Assembly (NCBI RefSeq): GCF_040126055.1
Contig: NZ_CP143541.1
Span: forward strand, 2,666,001 to 2,730,000
From: Pseudalkalibacillus sp. SCS-8
GTDB lineage: Bacteria > Bacillota > Bacilli > Bacillales > Fictibacillaceae
Length of the DNA: 64,000 nucleotides
Direction of reading: 5' to 3'
Shown here: positions 53,040 to 61,810 of the stretch, piece by piece
Numbering within the stretch: the stretch's first letter is position 1
Layout: every line of letters starts with the position of its first letter
Notes under the pieces: generated by a model
Database searches by the model: none
What the model saw: only the letters and a program-made list of their open reading frames with translations
What the model was told of the DNA's origin: nothing
Program-made: the position numbers and the translations under genes

Positions 53040-54196
53040 CCAAACCCGTATTCATTTTTTCTGATCAACTGTTGACGTATAAGTTCAGCAATAAGCACCC
53101 ATTCAATCCGCTTCGATTCAAAATGACGTACGAATTACTTCGTGAAGCAGGTATTCTGCAGGATGACCAGATCGTCAAACCACGAAAAGCGACTGATGAG
53201 GAGATCAAACTCATCCATAATGAGGATTATGTAAATGCCATCAAGCTTGCAGGGAAAGGCCAGCTGCCCACTTCCCAAGAATCGAGTTTCGGATTGAATA
53301 CCGACGATACACCGATTTTCGAGGATATGCATGAGGCGAGCGCATGGTTGGTCGGCGCTACATTGACTGCAGTCGAACAGGTCTTTGAAGGTGGAAGCAA
53401 GAAAGCACTCAGCTTAGGAGGCGGATTGCATCATGGTTTCAGAGGTAGAGCATCCGGCTTCTGTATCTATAATGACAGCTCGATTGCAATCGAGTATATG
53501 AAACAAAAATATAACGCTAGGGTGCTCTACATAGATACGGATGCTCATCATGGAGACGGTGTACAATGGGCATTTTATGATGATCCGGATGTTTGTACGT
53601 TCTCGATCCACGAAACCGGGCGATATCTTTTCCCAGGAACAGGGAACGTTTCTGAAAAAGGAGCAGGAAAAGGGTATGGATACTCTTTCAATATTCCAGT
53701 AGATGCATTTACAGAGGATGAGTCATGGATTCCGTTGATTGAGGAAGCAATTGATGAAATCGCAGCTTATTTCAAACCCGATGTGATCATCAGCCAAAAC
53801 GGTGTTGATGCTCATTACTGGGACCCTCTTACTCATTTATCCGTAACAATGAAATCCTATAAACGTGTTCCAGAAATCGTAAACCGGGCAGCAGATCGAT
53901 ATGCAGAAGGACGATGGATTGCTGTCGGTGGGGGCGGATACGATATTTGGAGAGTCGTTCCAAGAGCCTGGTCGTTGATATGGGCGGAAATGAACAAGAT
54001 CGATCTTCAAGGAAAGCTGCCGAGCGAATGGCTGACAAAGTGGCAGACTAAAGCACCTGTCCAGCTCCCTGAACATTGGGAAGATCCCCATGACCTTTAT
54101 AAACCGATCCCAAGAAAACAAGAAATTTGTGAGAAGAACGAAATCATGCTTCAGCGGGCATTACAGCATATCCGCAATGAACGGAAATCTGTATGA
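53036..54196 (+). CDS. acuC: Lysine deacetylase AcuC
   Basis: 386 residues. A class I histone-deacetylase-like zinc enzyme: GGGLHHGFRGRASGFCIYND, YIDTDAHHGDGVQWAFYDD and the tyrosine region in AVGGGGYDIWRVVPRAW. It restores activity to acetylated AcsA. ATG at 53036 overlaps the acuB stop (ATGA). A terminator follows. Confidence 0.95.
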   Translation: MTKPVFIFSDQLLTYKFSNKHPFNPLRFKMTYELLREAGILQDDQIVKPRKATDEEIKLIHNEDYVNAIKLAGKGQLPTSQESSFGLNTDDTPIFEDMHEASAWLVGATLTAVEQVFEGGSKKALSLGGGLHHGFRGRASGFCIYNDSSIAIEYMKQKYNARVLYIDTDAHHGDGVQWAFYDDPDVCTFSIHETGRYLFPGTGNVSEKGAGKGYGYSFNIPVDAFTEDESWIPLIEEAIDEIAAYFKPDVIISQNGVDAHYWDPLTHLSVTMKSYKRVPEIVNRAADRYAEGRWIAVGGGGYDIWRVVPRAWSLIWAEMNKIDLQGKLPSEWLTKWQTKAPVQLPEHWEDPHDLYKPIPRKQEICEKNEIMLQRALQHIRNERKSV

Positions 54197-54234
54197 TTTC
54201 AAAGTCAAAACTGAAAAGACCTAATCAAAGTAAT

Positions 54235-54264
54235 AGAGCTGGCTTTTTAGAGTCAGCTCTTTTA
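54235..54264 (+). terminator. Terminator of acuABC
   Basis: AGAGCTGGCT pairs with AGTCAGCTCT, followed by TTTA. Confidence 0.85.
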
Positions 54265-54295
54265 TTGTAGCTATTTATATAAATTTCAAAAGAGC

Positions 54296-54323
54296 TGTAA
54301 TGGATATGAAAACGATTCGTCTA
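54296..54323 (+). promoter_or_regulatory. Possible ECF-type promoter
   Basis: TGTAAT, 16 bases and CGTCTA. The -10 box CGTCTA matches the CGTnTA pattern of ECF sigma factors in bacilli, and the sigma gene starts 22 bases later, suggesting autoregulation. The -35 box is poor. Confidence 0.4.
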
Positions 54324-54345
54324 ATGTGTAAAGGGGGTGGATGTA

Positions 54346-54906
54346 TTGGATGAACAGACCATTGAAGAATGGTTTCTACTGTATGAAAGAGATATAACAA
54401 GCTTTTTGACCTATTACACAGGATCCCTTGATGTGGAAGATCTTGTTCAGGATACCTTCCTCATTGCATTACGCAAGTATTCCCGATTCAACCATTCTTC
54501 GCATCCGAAGACATGGCTGATCGCAATAGCTAGGAATCTAGTCATCGATCGTTATCGTCGAACAAAGGTATGGGAAAGGATTAAGAGCTCACTTCTTACT
54601 GCCCCTACTCATCTGAACGAACTGGAAGAGTCATTCATCTTGAACCTTGAAAGCCAACAACTGTATCGGGCAATTCATAAGCTTCCACCACAACATAAAG
54701 AAGTGGTGATATTAAGGGGAATTCTGGAACTTTCATCAAAAGAGGCGAGCGAAATATTAAAGTGTACGACGAATAAGACGAACGTTCTCTATCACCGAGC
54801 ATTGAAAAAGTTGAAGGAGATTTTAGAAAAGGAGGGATTTTTCCATGAATCGTACCGATCAAATCCAAGAAAAACTAAAGGAGCTTCCGAAACCCTCTCT
54901 GACTGA
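54346..54906 (+). CDS. ECF-type RNA polymerase sigma factor
   Basis: 186 residues from TTG at 54346, five bases after GGGGGTGG; a GTG three codons earlier is too close. Region 2 is seen in LDVEDLVQDTFLIALRKYSRF and KTWLIAIARNLVIDRYRR, region 4 in LPPQHKEVVILRGILELSSKEASEILKCTTNKTNVLYHRALKKLK. Its 3' end overlaps the next gene by 62 bases. The signal controlling it cannot be read; membrane partners of this kind usually report envelope stress. Confidence 0.88.
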   Translation: MDEQTIEEWFLLYERDITSFLTYYTGSLDVEDLVQDTFLIALRKYSRFNHSSHPKTWLIAIARNLVIDRYRRTKVWERIKSSLLTAPTHLNELEESFILNLESQQLYRAIHKLPPQHKEVVILRGILELSSKEASEILKCTTNKTNVLYHRALKKLKEILEKEGFFHESYRSNPRKTKGASETLSD

Positions 54907-55750
54907 AGTGCAAAAACAACGGGTCATGACGACATTGAAAACCACGAACCGATCACCAAGGAGAAAAACGTATCTGAGACCCGTTTTTGCTGTACTTGCC
55001 GCTTGTATGGCATTCTTTTTACTCGTTATGACAGAATTTCCTAAAGTGTGGGATAGCATCCAAGGTTATTTCGAGCCACAAACGGAACTCAACGCTCCAA
55101 AAGCAGAGATCTTTCATCTTAAAAATGATAATGCATATGAGGTTACCGGTATTAAAGACAAAGTCGCCATTTTTGGTAAAGACTCTTTCGTTGCTGAAGA
55201 CAAGAGACGTTCAGCGAAAATGTTTATTTACTTCTGGGGAGATCCTGAAACACTTATTTATAAAAACTATAGAGTCGAAGCAACGAACCGACAAGGGGAA
55301 GAACTGACATTATCAGAAGGGGAATTAAATCATGGGCTATATAATGAGGATGCCATGGCGATGACTTCCTTTCCTCCTTTCCCGACCGAAGGGAAATGGC
55401 AGCTCTCCTTCTATGTAGAAGATCGATTACATGGACAATTCACCCTTGATGTATTACCTCCTTATTTGAAGACGGAACATTACACTGTGCTCCACTATTC
55501 AAATAAACTAGAAGCGGGAGAAACGATTTCAGCAATTGAAGGTGTCAAAGATACGCCTGAGATAACTGTGGAATTGATCAATACCAATGGAGATAAGGTC
55601 GGCACCTCTACCTTCGTAAAAGATGGAGAAGTGATCGATTCTGATACTGGGGAGAGAATCTACTTCTTCAGAGGAAGCTTGACTCTACCAACATCTGATA
55701 CCTTGACCCTCGTTATTAATGGGGAGAAAACAAAAACCTTTGGAGAATAA
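54845..55750 (+). CDS. Membrane protein, probable anti-sigma factor
   Basis: 301 residues from ATG at 54845 with AGGAGGG upstream. A 45-residue cytoplasmic N-terminus rich in charged residues, one membrane helix (residues about 44-62, LRPVFAVLAACMAFFLLVM) and a beta-rich extracytoplasmic domain. There is no HxxxCxxC zinc motif in the N-terminus, so it is not a ZAS-type anti-sigma. The overlap with the sigma gene and the topology support an anti-sigma role. The external domain resembles no family I recognise. Confidence 0.65.
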   Translation: MNRTDQIQEKLKELPKPSLTEVQKQRVMTTLKTTNRSPRRKTYLRPVFAVLAACMAFFLLVMTEFPKVWDSIQGYFEPQTELNAPKAEIFHLKNDNAYEVTGIKDKVAIFGKDSFVAEDKRRSAKMFIYFWGDPETLIYKNYRVEATNRQGEELTLSEGELNHGLYNEDAMAMTSFPPFPTEGKWQLSFYVEDRLHGQFTLDVLPPYLKTEHYTVLHYSNKLEAGETISAIEGVKDTPEITVELINTNGDKVGTSTFVKDGEVIDSDTGERIYFFRGSLTLPTSDTLTLVINGEKTKTFGE

Positions 55751-55756
55751 ACAATA

Positions 55757-55783
55757 GGGACCCAGCTTATCGATTTGGGTCCC
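55757..55783 (+). terminator. Terminator of the ECF pair
   Basis: GGGACCCA pairs with TGGGTCCC, followed by ATTTAT. It lies between convergent genes. Confidence 0.75.
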
Positions 55784-55798
55784 ATTTATCTTGGTGAA

Positions 55799-56170
55799 TT
55801 ATTCGGTTACCTCCACGGCCTTAGAGGATTTTATCGCTGACGGAATTAGTTCGTCACTTTCTACAACAATTGCCGTCAGGCCTGTATCCGTTTTGGTTTC
55901 ATGTCCTTCACCCTTTTCCCAGAACACAGCATCCCCTGTCTTAACGGATATGTATTCATCACCTTCCCCCCTTACCAAACCTTCTCCTCCTACAATGAGT
56001 AAAAGTTGGGGATCAACCGCCTCATGATACCCGATAATCCCTCCCGGTTCCAAATGCATACACGCAACATGGGTCGGTGTATCAGTCAACACCAACCGGG
56101 ACATGATGAAATCTGAATTGAATGCAGTAATCTTCTTTCCAGAATCTTTATCAAAACGATAGAATTCCAT
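55799..56170 (-). CDS. Cupin-fold protein
   Basis: 123 residues from ATG at 56170, eight bases after GGAGG. The small beta barrel has HLEPGGIIGYHEAVDPQLLLIVGGEG, in which His and Glu lie near but not exactly in the metal pattern of cupins, and GDAVFWEKGEGHET. A dioxygenase, isomerase or sensor role is possible; no substrate is evident. It is on the same strand as the symporter and 38 bases after its stop. Confidence 0.75.
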   Translation of the reverse strand: MEFYRFDKDSGKKITAFNSDFIMSRLVLTDTPTHVACMHLEPGGIIGYHEAVDPQLLLIVGGEGLVRGEGDEYISVKTGDAVFWEKGEGHETKTDTGLTAIVVESDELIPSAIKSSKAVEVTE

Positions 56171-56208
56171 ATCTGAAACCTCCACTAAAACCTATTACAC
56201 TTGTTCCT

Positions 56209-57795
56209 TTACAAAGCTTCCTTATGTTGCTCATCATAAACATCCTTGGCTTTTGTTCCGCTTAGAGCACTTACGACAATGAATACAGTCGTGGATAATG
56301 GCAAGGCGTAGAAGAGCGGGTCAATATGGGTCCAAGGAAAAGCGAACAGGGTGTCCTTTCCAAATAAAGCTTTAGAAACACCAAGAGCCGCAGCTTCTTT
56401 TTGGTGCAAAAAGATAAATCCGAGAATACTAGCTGAGAATCCAGTGATGATACTGGAAATGGCCCCAGCCTTCGTGGCTCCTTTCCAATAAAAAGCACCA
56501 ATCAAGGCTGGCAAGAATGCAGCTCCACAAATACCAAACCAGAAGGCTGTCGCTGTTGCAATCACTCCTGCAGGCAATAAGTAGGCCAGGACAATTGCAG
56601 CAAACATTCCTAGGATAACGCCAAGTCTGGTCAGATTCATCTTCATACCGAAAAGCTTTGAAACGCCCATCGTTTTCAAAATATCCTGACCAAACGCAGT
56701 CGCCTGGACATGGATTAAGGATGAGACGGTTGAAATTGTTGCTGATAAAAGCGTTAAAGTGAACAGATAGATAAACCATTCAGGCATGATTGCATTGATG
56801 AATTTTGGAATGATCAAGTCTGTATTCCCGCCTGCTGCCGTTAACGCAATCTCTCCCGTCGTATTATAGAAATAGAGATTACTCAACGGACCAATCGCAA
56901 AAGCTGCGCCTGTCATGAAAAGAATAAAAATTCCACCGACAAGTACGGACCGGTACAGGGCACGATCATCTTTCACCGTCATGCATCTCATGGCAAGCTG
57001 AGGCTGTGCAAGCACACCTATTCCAACACCCATGATGATCGTACTCACCATTGTCCACCAAAGGGGTGAACCAAGAGCAGGCATGCTTGTCCAACCAAGA
57101 TGCCCACCATCAACTAATGGTTGTGGGACAAGATCTTTTATCGCGCTCAATCCAGCATGTCCGTCGACTACCCCTCCAACTGCCTTATAGGTTACGAAGA
57201 GGAAGATCGCCATCCCAAGAAGCATAATGACAGCGCCAAACGCATCCGTATACATGACAGCCTTAATTCCGCCACTAATGACATAAAGGGCAATGATGAG
57301 CGCGAGAATCAATAACGCTATATTGAAGTTCATCGCAAGCGATTCTTCGAGGAAACGTGCTCCTCCAATTAAGACAATGCTTGTATATGCAGGCATCAAC
57401 ACAAAAATCATTGCTCCAGCAAACACCGTGATAAAATCCGATCCATATCTCTTACCGAGCAATGTCGGAAAAGTTGAGGCGTCAAGCTCCAAGGATAATC
57501 TCCTGATTCTTGTACCAAAAATAGCGAATGCAACAAAGATCCCAAGCACGATGTTCAGGAATGCAAGCCATAATAGCCCCATTCCGAATACCCCGGCAGC
57601 ACCCCCGAACCCTATGATTGCCGATGTACTGATGAAGGTCGCCCCATATGATAGAGCCATGACTGCAGGATGAATGTTCCTTCCACCGACAAGATAGTCT
57701 GCTTCAGTGGTTGTTTTTTTATAGCCATAGTAAGCGAGACCAGACATGATTCCAATGTATACAAGACAAATGGGGATCAACACACCTAAATTCAT
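56209..57795 (-). CDS. Sodium:solute symporter (SSS family)
   Basis: 528 residues with about thirteen membrane helices. SSSF signature parts include ADYLVGGRNIHPAVMALSYGATFISTSAIIGFGGAAG and GGIKAVMYTDAFGAVIMLLG. It imports a small solute with Na+; acetate, propionate, proline or pantothenate are typical, but the substrate is not decidable. The ATG overlaps the stop of a 39-residue gene (ATGA), and a cupin gene follows. Confidence 0.92.
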   Translation of the reverse strand: MNLGVLIPICLVYIGIMSGLAYYGYKKTTTEADYLVGGRNIHPAVMALSYGATFISTSAIIGFGGAAGVFGMGLLWLAFLNIVLGIFVAFAIFGTRIRRLSLELDASTFPTLLGKRYGSDFITVFAGAMIFVLMPAYTSIVLIGGARFLEESLAMNFNIALLILALIIALYVISGGIKAVMYTDAFGAVIMLLGMAIFLFVTYKAVGGVVDGHAGLSAIKDLVPQPLVDGGHLGWTSMPALGSPLWWTMVSTIIMGVGIGVLAQPQLAMRCMTVKDDRALYRSVLVGGIFILFMTGAAFAIGPLSNLYFYNTTGEIALTAAGGNTDLIIPKFINAIMPEWFIYLFTLTLLSATISTVSSLIHVQATAFGQDILKTMGVSKLFGMKMNLTRLGVILGMFAAIVLAYLLPAGVIATATAFWFGICGAAFLPALIGAFYWKGATKAGAISSIITGFSASILGFIFLHQKEAAALGVSKALFGKDTLFAFPWTHIDPLFYALPLSTTVFIVVSALSGTKAKDVYDEQHKEAL

Positions 57796-57911
57796 TGTGA
57801 ATCATCCCCTCCCCGATTCCACATCACTGCACCAAATACGATACAACCGATACCAGCCAAAAAAGTACCAATCCAAGCTAAGGCTACTAGTTGATCTTCG
57901 ATTCCAAGCAC
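57792..57911 (-). CDS. Symporter small accessory protein
   Basis: 39 residues from GTG at 57911, eight bases after GGAGG. One membrane helix (ALAWIGTFLAGIGCIVFGAV) between a short acidic N-terminus and a GGDDSQ tail. The stop overlaps the symporter start in ATGA, so the two are made together. Small membrane proteins of this kind are known immediately upstream of some SSS transporters and may act as subunits; the specific effect is unknown. Confidence 0.85.
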   Translation of the reverse strand: MLGIEDQLVALAWIGTFLAGIGCIVFGAVMWNRGGDDSQ

Positions 57912-58189
57912 TTTGCGCTCCTCCTCTTTGTTATCTTTGCCACCTTCCGTTATGTAAAGGTAATTGTTTGCATGTAAAACCTTTAGATGGATGAAAACAA
58001 AAAAAGATGGCTTTTGTATGTATGTTTCCTCTTCGAGCTTGTATTTCCTTCTCTATTATCTGAATTTTCTTTACAAAAAGTCAAATCCTATTCCGAAAAA
58101 ACTATATAATTATAAAATTTGGGTTTAACATCCAGCTAGAAAGGATACATACTAACTGTACTTAAATTTTCCAAAAGGAGTGGATTGAA

Positions 58190-58378
58190 ATGGCAGACCG
58201 TTACAAAACAGGAGAGAAAGCACCAGCAAACGGAACGTATGAATTCGATGGTTTGACGGACGGAAGAAAAGAAAGCAATCCAACAGAGGAAGAAACACAA
58301 ATTAAATTAGAAAGCGGTGAAACCTTCCCTCCATTACGTTCAAACCAGGAGCCTGCGTACTGGAAGAAGGTCAATTAA
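58190..58378 (+). CDS. YjzC-like small protein
   Basis: 62 residues. The soluble basic product begins MADRYKTGEKAPANGTYEFDG and ends EPAYWKKVN, as in YjzC-like proteins of bacilli. AAAAGGAG precedes the ATG. Function is unknown. It is monocistronic; the 278 bases upstream (57912-58189) hold promoter-type AT-rich sequence and no other gene. Confidence 0.8.
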   Translation: MADRYKTGEKAPANGTYEFDGLTDGRKESNPTEEETQIKLESGETFPPLRSNQEPAYWKKVN

Positions 58379-58399
58379 TATTATATCTATAAAATAAAA

Positions 58400-58432
58400 A
58401 AACAGAGCCTAACTCTTTTAGGCTCTGTTTTT
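58400..58432 (+). terminator. Terminator of the YjzC-like gene
   Basis: AACAGAGCCT pairs with AGGCTCTGTT, with T residues following. Confidence 0.9.
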
Positions 58433-58450
58433 AACGTTTTAAGGTGAACT

Positions 58451-58681
58451 TTACCCGTTCAACTTGGAAAACTTCAAGCTGCTCCCCACCATCCCGACAA
58501 CTATGGAAGCAATCAGCTTCCACATGTACCCATATGTTAATCCGGTAAGGATGTATCCTTTGAGCTTCTGTAATAATGATGCTCCAGCAATCCAATCAAT
58601 TTCATAGCCCAGACCGAATATGAAAGGCAAGCTCAATAAGAGATAAGCTACGATTGAATAAGCAATAAAAGGTCGGATCAT
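58451..58681 (-). CDS. Small membrane protein, last gene of a three-gene operon
   Basis: 76 residues from ATG at 58681, preceded by GGGAGGG. Two hydrophobic helices (residues 4-22 and about 52-70) flank a short loop (LGYEIDWIAGASLLQKLKGY). The ATG overlaps the upstream stop (ATGA). No family is recognised. Confidence 0.72.
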   Translation of the reverse strand: MIRPFIAYSIVAYLLLSLPFIFGLGYEIDWIAGASLLQKLKGYILTGLTYGYMWKLIASIVVGMVGSSLKFSKLNG

Positions 58682-59193
58682 GGTCTTCCCTCCCAAAACA
58701 GGTACAACTTTCTTCTATTAACTTCATACCATTTTAGGAGCATGACGCATTCGGCCATAAGAAGGATCCAGATTCGATTGGAATCGGGTTTTTCAATCGG
58801 ATCGGTTTCTCCTGATAAAGGCTTTTGCTCTTCTTCCTCAATTATTCTAGAGGCAGTACATAACTCCATCTTGTAACCTCTCAGGTTTTTCTTCGCATAA
58901 ACAAGATAATTCTGATCAACTTTTGTAATCTGTGGGTAGATCTTGTCATTATAAAGGGTCATTTGGGTAAAAACCTTCCCCTCCCCTTTCAGCACCGCAT
59001 ATGGCCTAATGTTGACTTTGGTCCCTTTGATAGAGGTAACATGACCTTTGAATACGATATCTGAACGTTCGAATTCTCCATTCCGTATCTTCAGGTCAGG
59101 TTTCATACAACTGAGTCCAAGAGCCGTGGAAGCATAGCTTGAAAATAGGATGAAGAAGAGTGCAGTTATTAGAAATACCCGAGGATGAACCAT
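58678..59193 (-). CDS. Secreted, membrane-anchored protein with an NTR/TIMP-like domain
   Basis: 171 residues. A signal peptide (residues 1-26) precedes a small beta domain: SCMKPD, FERSDIVFKGHVTSIKG, NYLVYAKK, LCTASRIIEEE. These blocks follow the plan of bacterial proteins of the NTR (tissue inhibitor of metalloprotease-like) fold, though the first CxC is reduced to one cysteine. A charged linker leads to a C-terminal membrane helix (IWILLMAECVMLL). Its ATG overlaps the GNAT stop in TAATG and it has no good ribosome site of its own. Confidence 0.7.
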   Translation of the reverse strand: MVHPRVFLITALFFILFSSYASTALGLSCMKPDLKIRNGEFERSDIVFKGHVTSIKGTKVNIRPYAVLKGEGKVFTQMTLYNDKIYPQITKVDQNYLVYAKKNLRGYKMELCTASRIIEEEEQKPLSGETDPIEKPDSNRIWILLMAECVMLLKWYEVNRRKLYLFWEGRP

Positions 59194-59771
59194 TATGGTG
59201 TCGTTGTCCTCTTCTGAAAATTATCATTCACGATGGCATACAGTTTCAAGTCTTGATGCTTTCCTTTCGCAAATATTCCTTTCCGTACCGTGCCTTCCAA
59301 TGCCATACCGATTTTCTGCATGACACGTTCAGAACCTTGGTTTTGTAGGAAACATCTTGCCTGAATCCGTACAAGCCCCATCTCTTCAAAGCCGAATTTT
59401 ATGACTTCCTTAGCAGCCTCTGTCATAATCCCTTTCCCCCAAAAATCCGGTGACAGAACATAGCCGATTTCACCGATTTTATGGATAGGGTTCCAAGAAA
59501 CATAGTCAATGGTACCGATCAACCTGCTATTTTCCTTCCATTGAATACCCCAGAATACAACTTTTTCGTTTTCGTATTGCTCGAGTATCATTTCAAGAAA
59601 CTGCTTCGTGTCAGCCATGGACTTATGCGTTTCCCAAGTTACATTCCTGGATACTTCATCAATCGAGCAGTATTCAAACATATCCTCCAAATCATCTAAC
59701 GTGATTTTCCTTAATATCAGCCGTTCGGTTTCAAGTATAGGTAAATTCCTACACAGTTCTTGAACCTCCAT
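59193..59771 (-). CDS. GNAT acetyltransferase, RimJ/RimL type
   Basis: 192 residues; ATG at 59771 has GGGGG upstream. ETERLILRKITLDDLEDMFEYCS is the start of the RimJ-like group, and the acetyl-CoA loop is in LSPDFWGKGIMTEAAKEVIKFGFEEMGLVRIQARC. It probably acetylates a protein N-terminus or a small amine. It is the first gene of the three-gene operon with the NTR-like protein. Confidence 0.88.
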   Translation of the reverse strand: MEVQELCRNLPILETERLILRKITLDDLEDMFEYCSIDEVSRNVTWETHKSMADTKQFLEMILEQYENEKVVFWGIQWKENSRLIGTIDYVSWNPIHKIGEIGYVLSPDFWGKGIMTEAAKEVIKFGFEEMGLVRIQARCFLQNQGSERVMQKIGMALEGTVRKGIFAKGKHQDLKLYAIVNDNFQKRTTTP

Positions 59772-59873
59772 CTAAACTCCCCCTGTTTATTAAATTATTC
59801 CTAATTATATATGATTTTCAGATGATAAAAAGCCTGAATTTTACAATCCTTTCCTATATAGACGAAAAAAAAG

Positions 59874-59903
59874 AAAGACACGTTTCAACCGAAACGCGTC
59901 TTT
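59874..59903 (-). terminator. Terminator of the RNase H-like gene
   Basis: On the minus strand AAAGACGCGTTTC pairs with GAAACGTGTCTTT, followed by a T-rich run. Confidence 0.88.
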
Positions 59904-59909
59904 TATGGT

Positions 59910-60569
59910 TTAAGGCTTCACTTCGCTTGTACTTGATATTTCCACTTCCTTCAATGCCTGGGATGCTAAGCGATCCGCTTCTTGGTTATCTTTACGAGAT
60001 ACCAATTGATACTCCGGTTCCAGCCCTAACTTCTTCAACGTCAGCTCTATCCGATCCGCCCATTCAGATAATGTTTCTTCCATTACAGGCCATTCTCCGT
60101 TCAATTGATTGATTACGACTTGAGAGTCTCCTGTCAACTTAACAGGGAGATGATGGACATCCAACAGTGCTAATTCTTTCAAGGCAAGATGTAGTGCAGC
60201 ATATTCCGCTTCGTTATTGGACGTAAGCTCCTCGACTAATGCATTTTTGCGAATGCGATAGGATTTCCCATTTTGATCATAATAAATGACACAGCCTAAT
60301 CCGGAGCGTTTCGCCTCAAGATCAAAGCCTCCATCAAAGTAAACGACAATATTATGTGGTTCGGTTTCGATCCCTTTTAGAAACTCCTTCAATTCCTTCA
60401 ATGACCATGTATGTTCCTTATGATCAATTAACCGGATATCTCGAGATCGGCCGGTTCTTTCTAAGTCTTCTACCATTGAAATTGCGTCTTCTGCCTGCAT
60501 TTCTTCCGATCGAAAGGTCGTTCGGATGCCTTTCGGTGTCTTATATGTAAATTCGATTCTTACTTGCAT
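59910..60569 (-). CDS. RNase HI-family (reverse transcriptase-like) protein
   Basis: 219 residues from ATG at 60569, preceded by AAAGGTGG. A small N-terminal domain (about 1-75) precedes an RNase H fold with the acidic set: VVYFDGGFD, NNEAEYAALHLAL, KLTGDSQVVINQL and NQEADRLASQALK. All four catalytic carboxylates are present. It resembles YpeP/YpdQ-type proteins. Removal of RNA from hybrids is likely but not proven. Confidence 0.87.
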   Translation of the reverse strand: MQVRIEFTYKTPKGIRTTFRSEEMQAEDAISMVEDLERTGRSRDIRLIDHKEHTWSLKELKEFLKGIETEPHNIVVYFDGGFDLEAKRSGLGCVIYYDQNGKSYRIRKNALVEELTSNNEAEYAALHLALKELALLDVHHLPVKLTGDSQVVINQLNGEWPVMEETLSEWADRIELTLKKLGLEPEYQLVSRKDNQEADRLASQALKEVEISSTSEVKP

Positions 60570-60674
60570 GAGTGAAACCACCTTTACAATGGGACTTACA
60601 AATCTTATTATACGTCTATTCAAATGGACTAAACCACTTTATGATTCCTTTTCTTATTTCAATAGAAATAAGAA

Positions 60675-60705
60675 ACATGTGGGCCAGTTCCCTGATCCCA
60701 CATGT
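60675..60705 (-). terminator. Terminator of ccpA
   Basis: ACATGTGGG pairs with CCCACATGT, followed by TTTCTTATTTC on the minus strand. Confidence 0.8.
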
Positions 60706-60719
60706 CATGATGAAACACT

Positions 60720-61730
60720 TTATTCGTTTTTCGTTGAGTCTCGTAATTGGATACGATGGGGAAGGATGACTGTACGGTCCTCGACTGTTTCATTATTCAT
60801 GAACTTCGTGAGTAGTCTCATCGCAACTGCTCCGATATCATACATTGGTTGGACGACAGTCGTAAGCGTTGGACGTACCATGGATGCAAGCCGCGTATTG
60901 TCGAAACCGACAACCTCCAGCTCTTCAGGGATTTTAACTCCTTTGTCCTGTGCTCCATGAATAACTCCGAGGGCCATTTCATCCGTTCCGACGAACACCG
61001 CAGTCGGAGAATCGTCTAATGAAAGGAATTTCTCGACAGCCTCAATTCCTGCATCATACGTATAATCACCAATGTGGACATAGTCCTCCACCATAGATAC
61101 GTTCGCTTCCTCCAGGGCCCTTCGATAGCCAGAAAACTTATGATGGCCGTTAATCGGATCTTCTAATGGACCTGACACCATCCCGACTTTTTCATGTCCA
61201 CGTTCTGTTAGTAGACGGATGGCATCGTAAACCGCCTCCTGATAATTGATGTTAACACTCGGAATCGCTTCATCCGGTGAAATGGTAGCTGCTAGCACGA
61301 TCGGTACCGGTGAACGCTTGAATTCCTCCACATGTTCTTCAGTGACTGTACCACCCATGAAGACGATCCCATCAACCTGCTTTCCAAGTAGAGTATTCAA
61401 CAGGTGGATCTCTTTATCTTTGTTTTGATCAGAGTTACATAAGATGATGTTGTAGTTATACATCGTCGCAATATCTTCAATTCCTCTCGCTAACTCAGCA
61501 AAGAAGATGCTTGAGATATCCGGTATGATTACACCTACAGTTGTCGTCTTCTTACTAGCCAAACCTCTAGCGACTGCATTTGGGCGATATCCTAAGCGCT
61601 CAATCGCGTCTAATACTTTTTTTCGAGTTGCTGGTTTAACGTTTGGATTCCCGTTCACCACACGTGAAACGGTTGCCATTGATACGCCGGCTTCTCTTGC
61701 AACATCATAAATGGTTGAATTATTGTTCAT
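60720..61730 (-). CDS. ccpA: Catabolite control protein A
   Basis: 336 residues, LacI family. The HTH is [54 protein letters not shown], and the sensor core binds HPr-Ser46-P in B. subtilis. CcpA represses or activates genes by binding cre. At least three strong sites lie in this window, so the regulator and its targets are neighbours. AGGAGG precedes the ATG. It is 80 bases downstream of aroA, as in B. subtilis. Confidence 0.96.
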   Translation of the reverse strand: MNNNSTIYDVAREAGVSMATVSRVVNGNPNVKPATRKKVLDAIERLGYRPNAVARGLASKKTTTVGVIIPDISSIFFAELARGIEDIATMYNYNIILCNSDQNKDKEIHLLNTLLGKQVDGIVFMGGTVTEEHVEEFKRSPVPIVLAATISPDEAIPSVNINYQEAVYDAIRLLTERGHEKVGMVSGPLEDPINGHHKFSGYRRALEEANVSMVEDYVHIGDYTYDAGIEAVEKFLSLDDSPTAVFVGTDEMALGVIHGAQDKGVKIPEELEVVGFDNTRLASMVRPTLTTVVQPMYDIGAVAMRLLTKFMNNETVEDRTVILPHRIQLRDSTKNE

Positions 61731-61810
61731 AACGGCCTCCTATTCTGCACGTTGTTGGTTCCAAACGATGATGGTAACATTATTTTGTCCAAATTTTTAC
61801 TTTCTACGAA

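Noticed and set aside
54300..54325. Possible cre at the ECF sigma promoter (TGAAAACGATTCGT)
   Set aside because: Only the first half matches; the last three conserved bases do not.
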